The translations under genes and the position numbers were made by a program. From positions 930,001 to 994,000 of the forward strand of contig NC_070564.1 in the NCBI RefSeq assembly GCF_026914185.1: a stretch of DNA of 64,000 nt. The letters are read 5' to 3'. This stretch comes from Puccinia triticina (taxonomy: Eukaryota > Basidiomycota > Pucciniomycetes > Pucciniales > Pucciniaceae). Of the stretch, positions 1 through 11,000 are shown in pieces. The notes under the pieces are model-generated. The model did no database searches, was not told where the DNA came from, and was given only the letters and a program-made list of their open reading frames with translations. Numbering within the stretch: the first letter of the stretch is position 1; each line of letters begins with the position of its first letter.

Positions 1-453
1 AGCAACACTGAGCGGGATGAATTCATGGATACAACGATTGAAGATACCGTCAAAGACAATGAATCCGTCAATCAATCCTTCCATGCGGATGAATCCCTCA
101 ACACCGATCAATCCCTCATCGCCAACCAATCCCTTAACGCCAATGAATCTCTCAATGTCGATCAATCCTTTGCAGATGAATCCCTCAACGCCAATCAATC
201 CCTCATCGCCAACCAATCCCTCAATGCCAATCAATCTCTCAACGACAATCAATCCCTCAACGCCAATCTATCCCTGAATCCTGATCAATCCCTCAATGTC
301 AATCTACAAGAAGATCCACTCGTCTTTGAACAATTGTTTTCCCTTCCCCAAGCAACACCCACAGCGCAGAATGAGCCCAAAAAAGCTTCTTCCACATCGA
401 TTCGATTGAAGGTCATCCCCCCAACCCGACGCTCTGCCAGGAAGAAAAAATGA
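1..453 (+). CDS. Asn/Ser-rich repeat protein, 3' end only
   Basis: The reading frame is open from the window edge to a TGA at 451-453, so the true start probably lies upstream; the ATG at 25 is only the first one visible. About 85 residues consist of a degenerate six-residue repeat of the type NQSLNA, also NESLNV and DQSLIA, encoded by 18-21 nt units rich in AATCAATCCCTC. A non-repetitive tail follows with an acidic stretch (QEDPLVFEQLF) and a strongly basic end (RRSARKKK), which could act as a nuclear-localisation signal. I do not recognise the family. The repeat would be expected to vary in copy number between strains. Low-complexity sequence can give spurious ORFs, but the open frame and the non-repetitive end favour a real gene end. 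Confidence 0.45.
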   Translation, partial: SNTERDEFMDTTIEDTVKDNESVNQSFHADESLNTDQSLIANQSLNANESLNVDQSFADESLNANQSLIANQSLNANQSLNDNQSLNANLSLNPDQSLNVNLQEDPLVFEQLFSLPQATPTAQNEPKKASSTSIRLKVIPPTRRSARKKK

Positions 454-660
454 TCTGTTTTTTTGTTTCCTTCCATGCAAGTTGCATGTGTTTTACCTGT
501 TTACCCCTACTTTCCTTTGCCTATATCGGTGTTTTATTGCTGGTGCTTTCTTTTTTTTCTCCTGATGACAGAAATACAAGAATAGCTTGTCTCTCCCGTT
601 TTTTGTGATGAGGTTTGCAAAGTAAGATTTGCAAAATTTTACTTCTGTTATTTGTGGCCC

Positions 661-966
661 AATTTTGCACAACATATTTTGCAACACATAATGAGTTGCA
701 CGGAGAAAGCTTGCAAAATTCTAAATGTTTACCCCGAACTGTTGTTTTGCAAGATAAATTTCTTGCGCGCCACATGGTGCGCAGACAATGGTGTGCAAAA
801 TTCTTCTCCGGGGCAGCCGGGTTGCAATTTGCATACTTTCCCTTTTGCGGCCCTCTTTTTTGGGGTATGGTTTGCAAATTTCTACTTTTGGTTACACTTT
901 ATATATTTTTACGGACCATTGCGTTTACAAGCCTTATGTGTTGTAAAATATGGTTTGTAAAATTGT
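661..966. repeat. MITE-like imperfect inverted repeat
   Basis: Sequence around 661-705 (AATTTTGCACAACATATTTT then GCAACACATAATGAG) is matched imperfectly by the reverse complement of about 920-966 (AATTTTACAAACCATATTTT then ACAACACATAAGG). No coding sequence is apparent inside. I could not identify a clean target duplication. The rest of 454-1128 holds no supportable gene. Confidence 0.4.
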
Positions 967-1128
967 AGCAACCCCTTCAATAAAGTGACCAGCGCATCGA
1001 CATTGGTCTGTCCAGTGGAGGCCCTACTATCACCTGTGCACAACTTATCGAAGCTCGTGGTTGATCAATCTCCTCAAAATCCAATACGCAGTCATCTTCC
1101 TCTTCTCCACAATGCATAGGACGCAAAC

Positions 1129-1422
1129 TTGAGAGTCTTACTCACTCGTAGGAAAATGTCGCGGCAGTATGATTCTTCCATTTCCGTGGGCTCGGGAACG
1201 GCTACTCCAGCTCCGCAGGGGTCCGTCGTTCTCAGCCCCTTGGGTACCCATTGTGATGCCTCTTTGACAGAAGCAGCCGAATGTATAAAAATACTCGACA
1301 TGTTTGCTATGGTTTGCGCTCACTATTCGCCGACCAATCCAACCGAGCTGTTCAATCGCCATTGGGAAAACCTCACCGCTGATGGTATTCGGCCCGATCC
1401 GTACAATCCAAAATCAAGATGA
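1129..1422 (+). pseudogene. Possible Helitron helicase-like fragment
   Basis: A 97-codon frame contains a block reading ILDMFAMVCAHYSPTNP followed by TELFNRHWENLTADG. This resembles the conserved stretch of Helitron Rep/helicase-like proteins in which a hydrophobic helix is followed by P-[ST]-NP, then LW/LF and an L-[ST]-x-D block. The similarity is recalled rather than searched, the frame is short, and nothing else of a Helitron is visible nearby, so this is at best a relic. The alternative is an unrelated short ORF. Confidence 0.3.
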
Positions 1423-2602
1423 TTGACACCACTAGAGCGACGAAGCCTTGGGTTGCTCAAACTTGAAAAGGTCGCGGTCATGGATTCAACAATCGAAGCG
1501 GTTGGCTTCCTGCAAGTTACCCCTGACGAACGTCTAACGATGGGTCGATTATCACAAAGATTGACATAAAAACAAATCAACCAAAGCCAGCACCACGGCC
1601 AAAAAGACCTTCAATGTCACACCCAACTGGCCATCCCCTTCCTCTCGAGCTTATTCGTGAGACGTAATAAAAGCCTGTCATGTCAATTCTGCTTGTTAAT
1701 CACTGTGCAATGTTCTTAGATAGTAAGAAATTATGATCACAACCATCCTCAACCATCCTGAGCAAATTGCCAAGTCTGAAACGGAGAGTTGTGATAGATG
1801 AGAGGGTTCAAAGCCAAGAAGCTAATTTGTTGGCAATGGAAATATTGCGGGGACGCTTTCAATTCAGTTGTTTTGACCCTCCTGCAAGGCCACACATTTG
1901 TAGACCAAAAGATAAGAATACACAGCAAGCTCCTTTCCCAATGGCTGTCTGAACCCTGAACCATCCCCCCCCCCCCCCCCAGTTCTTTGACCCAGGCTCT
2001 CAGGAAACTGTTCCAAGGTCAGCTGCGCAAAGTCTAAGACCAGGTCAAACCGATCTTACCTTGGCGGAAGCAACGGAGAAACTATAGTGTTATCGAGCTT
2101 GGCTGTTTTTTCCAACTAGTTCGCATAACTTATGCTACTTCAGCCATGTGGTTGCTGCAACACACGGCACAGCCATGGGGCAAAGAGCGTTGAAAATATC
2201 CTTAACCGGTCTTCGGTGAGATCTCACCAGCCACCTGACAGCAAGTTCCACTCGAACCGCGTATAAGTAAACCTCCAGGGGCCTGTGAAACTCTTTATCC
2301 GTCACCAACACAAACACATTGATCATTTCCAGTTTTTCATCCAGGCTCTGCCAATCTCAAATTTTTCCAACCCGAAATCCTGGATTGCTTCCTCTTCCTT
2401 AACTCCTTGACGTTACTTGGTTATTAACCACCTGTGCTCGATTGCACAATTTCTTGCTGGAAAGCTGCTTCCACGAACCAATCAATAACTTTTTGCAATT
2501 GCTCCGAGTTCCTTTTTTCAACTGAAACTCACCCATCTCCCTTCCTTCGAATTGCTGTGAGAAAAGCTTGAACATCAGCAATTTCATCGCACACAAGCAG
2601 CT
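1423..2602. other. Intergenic stretch with poly-C tract
   Basis: No gene can be supported here. The only conspicuous feature is a homopolymer of about 17 C at roughly 1965-1981. The last part is the upstream region of the following spliced gene. Confidence 0.4.
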
Positions 2603-3877
2603 ATGTCTCTCCCACCTAAACATGTGACATTAACGCATCATGTTACAAGTTTCGCTCATTTCGAAGCGATTGAAGACGTAAGTGATCAATATCAGATGAT
2701 TGCTGTTATCATGAGGACACAATTTCCACATTCCTGATCTAGATTCATGTTCCAGTCCGAGGTAGACTCAACAGATGCCAACGGGTACGGTTGGATTTCC
2801 ACTCGTAGCAGGTTCCGGTCTCGAGATGTCATTAGCAAGAAAAAGCGTGATGTTTATGTGAGATTGATGTGCCACACCTCCAGACAGAACACTCTTCAAG
2901 CCGGTTGCTTGTATTCTCTCGCGGGAAGCTTCATTCCAAGGAACAATGGGACAGAAACGAGAGTTTTTTACTTTCACGAGAGTGTTACCAAGATAGGGCT
3001 AGTATGCAAGATTCGCATCAAACTTCGCAACAAAGCCGTATTCGCCGGGCCTGGCCATATCATCAGTCAAAAAAGAATTGTTGATCCCCAACAAAAAGGG
3101 GTGGATTGGCTTGAGGCAACTGTCGAGCACAACGGCTGGGACTATGAGGTACATAAATATTTCATATGCACGTCACCCATTTATCAAAATTAGATAGTGT
3201 GGTTAACCTCCCTTGTTTCCTTGCCTAACAGAAGGGGGAAAATGTTCCCTTTTTAGTCAAATATCTTGTCTCATCGCAGCCAAACTTCGTGAAGAGCCGC
3301 GTGCTATACCGGGATGGACGAGAGGTTGACGTCTGCGGAAGGCTCGTAGGTTGGGATAAGAGCAATAAGGTGGCGGTTGTGCTTGTGAGTAGCACTCAAC
3401 TTCAATGATCTGATATTGGAGGCTGATGATCAGTCTATCATTTTTCAGGTTGACCGTATCAGTGTGACAGCGGGCCACATGTCCTATGAGGCTGTAACAG
3501 CTTCAATACGTCGCCACGGCTATAATCCAAACGACTATCCATGTAGTGACGCAGACGAGGCAGACAGTATTGGAACGGGTGAAGAAGAGGCTGAGGATCA
3601 TGATCCGCCATCTGTCCCGGATGATGAATGCTTCAATGTCGATTCCAAAAGTTTTATGGTTGACAACAGGCAATCCGATCGGCCGGTCCGAAGATCAAAA
3701 AGATTGATGGCACACTGCAAACAACAAAGTTCTGGTATGTGTACACTTCACAAAAGTCTCGACGAAAATCAGGATCATGAGATTCACCTGGAAGCTATCC
3801 TCGTGCCAAGTCTGACAAAAGACTTGTTATTTTTCATCAGAACGCGTAGAAAACAAACCAGATATTTCCATTATTAG
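2603..3877 (+). CDS. Tandem paralogue A, putative rust lineage-specific family (4 exons)
   Basis: Proposed exons are 2603-2677, 2756-3148, 3232-3384 and 3449-3877, all joined in phase 0 at GT-AG introns. The gene was defined by comparison with its downstream neighbour at 5098-6331: exons 2 (393 nt) and 3 (153 nt) have exactly the same lengths in both. Exon 2 encodes GYGWIST at its start, CLYSLAGSF in the middle and WLEATVEHNGWDYE at its end. Exon 3 encodes PFLVKYLVSSQPNFV and REVDVCGRLVGWD. Exon 4 begins VDRISVTAGH and continues with an acidic, low-complexity tail. The beta-rich, Gly-turn pattern hints at two small beta-barrel (OB-like) modules, but that is inference. Compared with the neighbour, the last about 30 residues are frameshifted: the homologous basic tail ending KKRKSST is still present out of frame at about 3841-3935. 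Function unknown. Confidence 0.6.
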
Positions 3878-5097
3878 TACTGCCACTGCGAGTATACAAG
3901 GTCATGTCTTCAAGAAGCGCAAATCTTCTACCTAGTAACCGTCTTTTCCCCAGGACACGAGGTTATCCTATATCGATGGACAAGGTGGTGATTCTTTGAC
4001 CCATGTATTTTATCGTCAGAAGAAGGTACTGTGCAGTTTTCAATCATCTATAGCTGGACTAGTTCACCTCTGGAACGTTTTTCATTGTCATCTTTGGTCC
4101 AATTTGTAGTCCGAAACATTCTACTTAGTCCCCTTTTGTTCCGGCATCGTGTAGTGCTCCTTGGCAGAATTGAAGACTGTGGCTCTGTCTTGCCGAGCTG
4201 ACCGCAGTGTGCATTCTTTCATCTGATCTTAACTTTTTCTACCAATTGGCAATATTATTAGAATATTGCATCTTGGCTTGCGGAGTCTTTTGACCCCTGC
4301 TTGATCCATCCGCATTGGCTCATGCGATTGTACCAACAGTTCTATCAGACTCTTCAGGTGATTGACAATAGTTCATTTCCACTCCGTGTTGATGAACATT
4401 GTGGTTAGTCATTGATCTGGTATAGATGCTGATATCGTAGGTGAAATGTAAAGGTGTGTTGTTTGTAGGAAGTGCATCCGTTTGAATCCTTTATTCGTCC
4501 CCAATGCACCCATACCTGCGCGGTCTCTTCGATGTGAACCTGCAGCTGGCCGAATGCGGCCATAGCGGCACCAAACCCGGCTCGAGGTCCCAGTTGCCTC
4601 TTATCCCTTTCTTCGCCGCTCTTGGCCTCTCACACCAATCCGGATTAATACTTTGGGTCCGGGCTGTTTGACCCAGCCAGCTGGTCCCTTCAGCCGTCCT
4701 AGCTACGGATACTATGGCTCATCGCACCGATGCCCGCATTTCTCCAATTTCTCCATGGTCGTTGTTGTGGACATGCACACAATCCCAACCCACAGGAGCC
4801 GTATCAGACTGCAGCTTCCAGAGCCGGCTATCCAGTGTATCCAATGCAGAAGCTCACCGCGCGTAGCTCTGATCCCTGGTTGTCAATAAATAAACCACTT
4901 CAATGCCACCGATAAAAGCATCAAATCTCGCATCTTGTCTGCATCCAAAAGCTGGCGATATTCAAATCACATCTACAAGCGGCTATCACAAACTAACAGG
5001 ACAACTTCTTGCGACTACCCTGAAATCCTTACATCTGATTTTCTTCGAGGCTTTGTGACAAAGACTTAAACATCCTCGATATCATATCACAAAAGCT
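3878..5097. other. Intergenic region between the two paralogues
   Basis: No gene supportable. The first 60 bases contain the out-of-frame remnant of the C-terminal tail of the preceding gene. A GC-richer part near 4500-4870 has short open frames but no recognisable product. Confidence 0.4.
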
Positions 5098-6331
5098 ATG
5101 TTTTCTGCATCACCACGAAGGCGCACATACACCCGCCCCACCACGTGTTTCGGTGTCTTCGAAACAACTGGAGAGGTGAGTGATCAATCCCAGGTGATTG
5201 ATGTAAATAATTACTACATAGGACACAATTATAAACCTGCTTTAAATTTACGTTTAGTCCGTGGTAATGGCACCGCTCGGAAGCCGGTACGGGTGGATTT
5301 CCACTCCAAGCACGCTCCGGTGTCGTGGTATATCGAGCGAGAAAAAACAAGAGGTGCCATTTACATTGATGTGCAACACATCAATATGCAACACTCTTGA
5401 ACCCGGTTGCTTGTATGGTTTGAGAGGAAGTTTGATTGCGCGGGAAGATGGGACAGACCCAAGATTTTTTTACTTCCACATATGTGTGTTACCATTAGGG
5501 CCGATCGGCAAGATACCCGTCGAACTTGGCAACAAGACCTCAATCACCGGGCTCGGTCATGTGATCAAGCGAACTGAAGTCGAAGCTCCCCAGCAAAGCA
5601 GAAAGAATTGGCTTGAGGTAATCGTCAAACACAATGGCTATGACTATGAGGTACGCACGTTGGACTTTATCAAAACCACATTATGCATACTATGGTTAAT
5701 CTTTCCTGTTTCCTTGCCTAACAGAAACGTGCCCACATTCCCTTTTCAGTGAAATATCTTGTCTCATCGCAGCCCAACCTCGTGAACACCCATGTTTTAT
5801 ACCAGGTTGGACGAGAGGTTGAAGTCAATGGAATGCTTGTAGATTGGGATGAGACTAATAATAGGGCGGTTGTACTTGTGCGTAGTGCCGACATGTATCT
5901 GCATGGATGCTACTGATCAATCTATAATTTTCCAGGTTGATAGTGTCAGCATTATATCGGGCAGTGATTTGCCCACGATGAGTTCGGAAACTCAGTTCAT
6001 AGCTTTGATTCCCTACATCCACGATCCAAGTGAGTCTGCATTTAGCGAAGCAGACTCGTCGTCCGATTCTCCGATTAAAGAAGAAGACGTTTCCGACTAT
6101 GGCCCGCCGTCTGTCTCCGATGAGGAGCACCCCGACGTCGATTCCAAAAGTTTTTCCGAAGGTTTGTTCAGACCTCACAGCCTGGAACTTGAAGCTACCC
6201 ACAAGCAAGGCCTGACAATGAGCTGTTCATCATCAGACCCTTTAGATAAAAAACCAGCTCATTTCACCATTCAGGCGCCAACTACGAATAAACAAGGTCC
6301 TTTCGTCAAAAAGCGCAAATATTCTACGTAG
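5098..6331 (+). CDS. Tandem paralogue B, putative rust lineage-specific family (4 exons)
   Basis: Exons 5098-5175, 5258-5650, 5725-5877 and 5936-6331 join in phase 0 to give about 339 residues ending at a TAG. Conserved blocks shared with paralogue A include RYGWIST, PGCLYGLRGSL, NWLEVIVKHNGYDYE, PFSVKYLVSSQPNLV, REVEVNGMLVDWD and DSVSIISG. The last exon carries an acidic Ser/Asp-rich segment (DSSSDSPIKEEDVSDYG) and ends in a basic KKRKYST tail, which could be a nuclear signal. Introns are 58-82 bp. No signal peptide or membrane segment is visible. The copy looks intact and is the better guide to the family. Function is unknown; expansion of such families is common in rusts, but I cannot name a domain. 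Confidence 0.65.
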
Positions 6332-7034
6332 TCCTGGTCTTCTTCTGAAGGAAAGATGTCATTCTATGTACGCAAATGGAAAAGATGGTAGCCCTTTCTA
6401 CGCGAAGAAGTGGCACTTAACTCTTTAACAAAGGGTGTTTTGATACATTGCCCACTTAACCATGTGGTACCCTGATCCCGAGGTTCATATTCTAGTGATG
6501 TAATAAGTAGCTTTGTTCTGAATCATTCTCTTGAACCAACCAAAGTTCTGGGTGACAATTAATATTCATCTGTAAAGTCAAAAACCATCTTGGAGCGCAA
6601 TGCGATGTCTTAAATCCAGAATCAGAGTGGATCTACGCATAATGTTTGGCCAGCAACCCACTTGTAAAAGAGCTGCTGTATTTGCTTTATCCTAAATAAC
6701 CCTAATCAACATAGCACATGGGTCTGAAAGGCCTCTGTACAGGATGGATCTTTGAAAGATTTTATCAAAAGAATGTGGAAATGGTTATGAGTTTTTCCTT
6801 CAGCTGACCACATCTGTTGTTATCAACTTCCCTGGTGGTAATGTAAACCCCCACCCCTTGTGGGGTTTCACAAGATCTTTCACAAATCTACACAAGCTAC
6901 TCAGTACTTAGTCTGAGTCCCTTCCTTCTCATAGCCGGTAGAGATCCTGGCCCCTTTCATCTTCTCTCTACCATGCTAGGTAAGTCTCCCCCCCTTTTCC
7001 TCTTTCCACTTCTCTTCTCTTTCCCTTGGTTGTA
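6332..7034. other. Intergenic, no gene seen
   Basis: AT-rich sequence with no supportable ORF. It contains the left copy (about 6945-6980) of an imperfect direct repeat of about 35 bp, starting GAGATCCTGGCCCC, whose right copy lies just beyond the palindrome, at about 7733. Confidence 0.4.
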
Positions 7035-7722
7035 CAGTGCCCGGAAGAAAGTTTTCATTAAATTTCTTTTGACAAGAACACATACAAACCATGCCTGTTA
7101 ATTTCTGGTTTATTAGGAGGATGGACAGAAAGGTTCCAAAAGAATGAATATAAGTAATGTTTTTGGAAAAAATAAGTGCATACTAGCTGAAAATATTTTT
7201 TTCATTAAATGATAATTTTGGAAAATCTTTAATACTATTCCAAAAAAATTGTGAATAATCAGAATCAATAGACTGACATGTGACGTGAATGATAATAAAT
7301 GAAAAAAATGAATCCCAAAATCCATCCTAAATTTTAGTTGGCAGTGAAAACACCTCAGACACTGTTTTTTTGTTACCTGCAGTGCAAATTTGCAATTTTT
7401 GAGGTACTTTCCCTGCCCACAAAAATTTAGGATGGATTTTGGGATTCATTTTTTTCATTTATTATCATTCACGTCACATGTCAGTCTATTGATTCTGATT
7501 ATTCACAATTTTTTTGGAATAGTATTAAAGATTTTCCAAAATTATCATTTAATGAAAAAAATATTTTCAGCTAGTATGCACTTATTTTTTCCAAAAACAT
7601 TACTTATATTCATTCTTTTGGAACCTTTCTGTCCATCCTCCTAATAAATCAGAAATTAGCAGGCATGTTTTGTATGTGTTCTTGTTGAAAGAAATTTAAT
7701 GAAAACTTTCTTCCGGGCACTG
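7035..7722. mobile_element. 688-bp palindromic MITE/foldback, Tc1-mariner-like ends
   Basis: Two arms of about 300 bp are nearly perfect reverse complements, separated by a loop of about 85 bp near 7338-7423. Because of this symmetry, both strands carry an ORF with the same translation (for example MDFGIHFFHLLSF), which is an artefact of the palindrome and not a gene. The ends read TA-CAGTGCCCGGAAG... and ...CTTCCGGGCACTG-TA. TA target duplications and CAGTG termini are typical of Tc1/mariner-derived non-autonomous elements. No transposase is present. The near identity of the arms suggests recent formation or gene conversion between arms. Confidence 0.85.
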
Positions 7723-8019
7723 TACATACTGAGAGATCCTGGCCCCTTCATCTTCTCTCTACCATGATAGACTTTCCCCAAATGCAACAAAAGACCCATC
7801 AGAACTAGAACTTTTCCCTAACAGCCCCTAGCCTTGTCCCCTCATGCCCCTTCAAAGACAACCAGTGAAGGACTCAACTCAAGTCCTTACAGGTAGCTTG
7901 AGGGGTTACTGTGGAAGGGGCACACATTTTTGTATTTGCCAAAGTAAAATACATCATAGCCATACTGGTGGAGTGGACCCAAATCCAACTCAAAACAACT
8001 CCCCTGGTGCCAGTGGGAG
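7723..8019. other. Spacer between palindrome and hAT element
   Basis: No gene. It contains the right copy of the 35-bp direct repeat mentioned for the region before the palindrome (starting near 7733) and the 7-bp target-site copy GTGGGAG at 8013-8019. Confidence 0.5.
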
Positions 8020-11000
8020 CAACGGTGAAACAATTACGTTACACGTAATTTCTTGGCCTGTAACTGTATTGTAATCTCTGACCATTACATGTAATTTAAG
8101 ATCACTTGTATTGTATTGGTGGTCCAATACGATACAGTTACAAAGTATTAATTACATGATACAAATATTTGATTACAGATGTATTGTATTGGGTACCCAA
8201 TACAATACCAACACTGTATCTGGGGTAATTTTAGACCATTTTTTTAAGTTTACAAATATACTCCTAGCCTGTTAGGGGAATTGGGGGTTAAGAGATGATT
8301 GAGGCAACGGTGCAACTATTACGCTAAAAGTAATTAGCAGCGCTAATAAATTAGCTTAATGGTCCCCGCTAATAATCCCAGCTGTTAGCATTAGCGCTAG
8401 CTGAAGAGCACTACACTTAGCAGGTAGCCTATTGTGGCGCTTGCTACAATGCTATCATTCCCAATGCAGTTTAGCTTCCTGACATCGCTAAAGCTAAACT
8501 TAGCTGTAGTTTAGCGCCCTAGTTGCCTCATGCGCTAATGAAATAGTTACATGTGCAAAAATAAATTTTACCCAGCTGACGAGCTGAGCGGGACTATTAC
8601 ACATCTCCAGATTCCCATGCAACTGAGCAGAGTCTAGTCAAGATTGTGTACAGCAGGCAGAAAAGTTTCGTCACAACTGACCACGCATGTCACCTTTGAT
8701 ATGAGCCCCCATTTTTGAATAGATATAGGTACTCACCAGGTCAAGAGTTCAATTCCCATTAAAGACCTATATCACATGAGATTTACCTGTAACATAGTGA
8801 ATAAATTAGCAATAATTACCGCTAAATAAGTCGCTAAAATAGCTTAGCAATGCTAGGAAAAGCTGAAGCCTAGCAAATAGCTGCTAAAAAAGGATAATTC
8901 TAGCGATTAAAATACACGGATATATTTTGAGATTTGTATTAGCTGTAGCTGTAATACACAAGACAATAGAAAAAAGGGTAGCTTAAGGGCGCTAAAAAAC
9001 GCCAAGTTAGGATATTTTTTGCTAATGTAACATAACAGTTGCATGATTGATTGAGGGGAGGGCGATAAACATGCATTTTAATTAGAATCAAAGAAAAGAA
9101 ACTCCTGATACCCGATGATCTAAGTCTCAGCTTCTGTGGGCTCGGAATCTTTCTCACAACTCTGCTTCTTGTTATTTTCTTCTTGGAACTGAAGAGCTCG
9201 AGAAACCAAGACTTGGGCATCTTCAAAGTCTCCATTGGCCTCGAAACCTTGACGTAGCCACTGATTTGAGCTAACACATTGTTCAATTGTTCTAGCGGAT
9301 AAGCTGCCGCGATCACGTCCACACACATCAGCCGCAGCAGAGAAACAATGTTCCACACTTGCCGAGGTTGCACAACAAGCCAAGTAATCCCGGGCAATTG
9401 TGGGGGAACTCCGCCTCATGGTCCTGGAAGAAATTCAAACCACTTCAATGCATTATTTCTATAGGTCAATGATATAAAAAAGAGAATGCACAACATACCT
9501 GCCACCAGTTCAAGGCTTTGTCTGCTTTTGCTGCAGGCAACTTGTATTTACCTCCAATGTAATCCACAAGTTCTTCGACAATCGGGGCTTCGTTTGTTTC
9601 AGGGAAAAAGTCAAAGTCATCAAGAGCCTGGCAATGGTGTTTTGATGATGGTTGACGGTCAAGTGGCGGAGATTTATCTTTTGAGCTTTGATTTGTATCT
9701 AGTTCTTTCTTTCGTTCACAGTATTCAGATTGAAGTAATGATTCAGTGTAAGTATGGTGTTCCTTGAACCAGGCCTTGAAGATCAATAAACGATATGCTG
9801 GGTTTAAGATGGTTGCAAGGAGTATAGCATTGCAATCCAATGCCTCGTCAAGATATGTCTCAGTCTTCAGTATCATCTTACGCATCATAGTTCGGAATTC
9901 GACTTCCGTTGTTAATTCAATTCAATCTCTGAGGAAGTTGATTATGTTCAGGTACTCGGCAATCATCAGACAGGCAGAGGAACGATCTCCCTCCATCTTC
10001 TTTGTTATGAAGTAGAATTCCTAGTAAAATTGAGTTGATCAACAAAGAAACATCGAGATTAGCCGGGTTGATGGCAAACTTACACCAAGAATATCATTCA
10101 GCTTCTTCACAATTTCCCAGTCACCCCGACATATCACATACTCTTGGTAGAAATTTTTCCCGCCATCACGTTCTTGGCGGTCTTTTTCATTTTCAATGAG
10201 TTTGTTGATGATGGTTCAAGCCTGATATGCGGGGTCCCGGCTTTGCCACTTGATATTCCAACGTATTCCGTATCCAGCAATGAGGCTTGGACCGTTGTAT
10301 TCGAGTTTCTCGGCCCAGATATTGAATTCAGAACGTCTAGCTGCTGAAGAAGTGATTTGCTGAATCACATAATCAACCTATGTTTTAGTGACAGAAAAAA
10401 AAATTCAAGTTCAGAGCTCATTTGCGTTGGAGTATTACCATGACAATAACAAAAAAATCAACTTTTTCAATACTGAAGAGATCATGTTTGGTTTTTTACG
10501 TTTGGCCGCTGGGTTGCTTTCTGCTTCTATGTGAACGGGTGCTATTTCAGACTCATCGCTGCTAGATTCTATGAGCTCATCGTCAGATTCAAATGTTGCA
10601 GGTTGCTTGCTTGAATCATTTTTATCTTCGGATTCTTCTGATATTGATGTAAGCTCGGGTACAAAGCCTAGAGTGCTTTCTTTATCTCGAGTCAAACCTT
10701 CCAAAGCCATTTCAATCTCCTTGAGGCCCCCGCTGAGAATTAAGGCGACTTTGTGGCAGAAACACTTGATGTGATTTTGGGAAAGGTTCAGATTGAAGCA
10801 AGTTTTTTTCCCAACTAGCCGGTCAACCTCGGAAGTCATCTTTCCATTATTTGAACCAGAATCTGTAGTCTGAGCAAGAACGTATTAGATTATTTTCATC
10901 AGTTATGAAGACATTCATGTGGATAGGAAAGTGGTAATGGAAAAATCAATCACAAAGACTTATCTTTTCATGAAGGGACGATTTGGTAATGATGTTTGCG

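Noticed and set aside
7113..7644. Identical small proteins encoded on opposite strands
   Set aside because: Explained by the palindrome: each arm encodes the same sequence. There are no domains and no evidence of expression.
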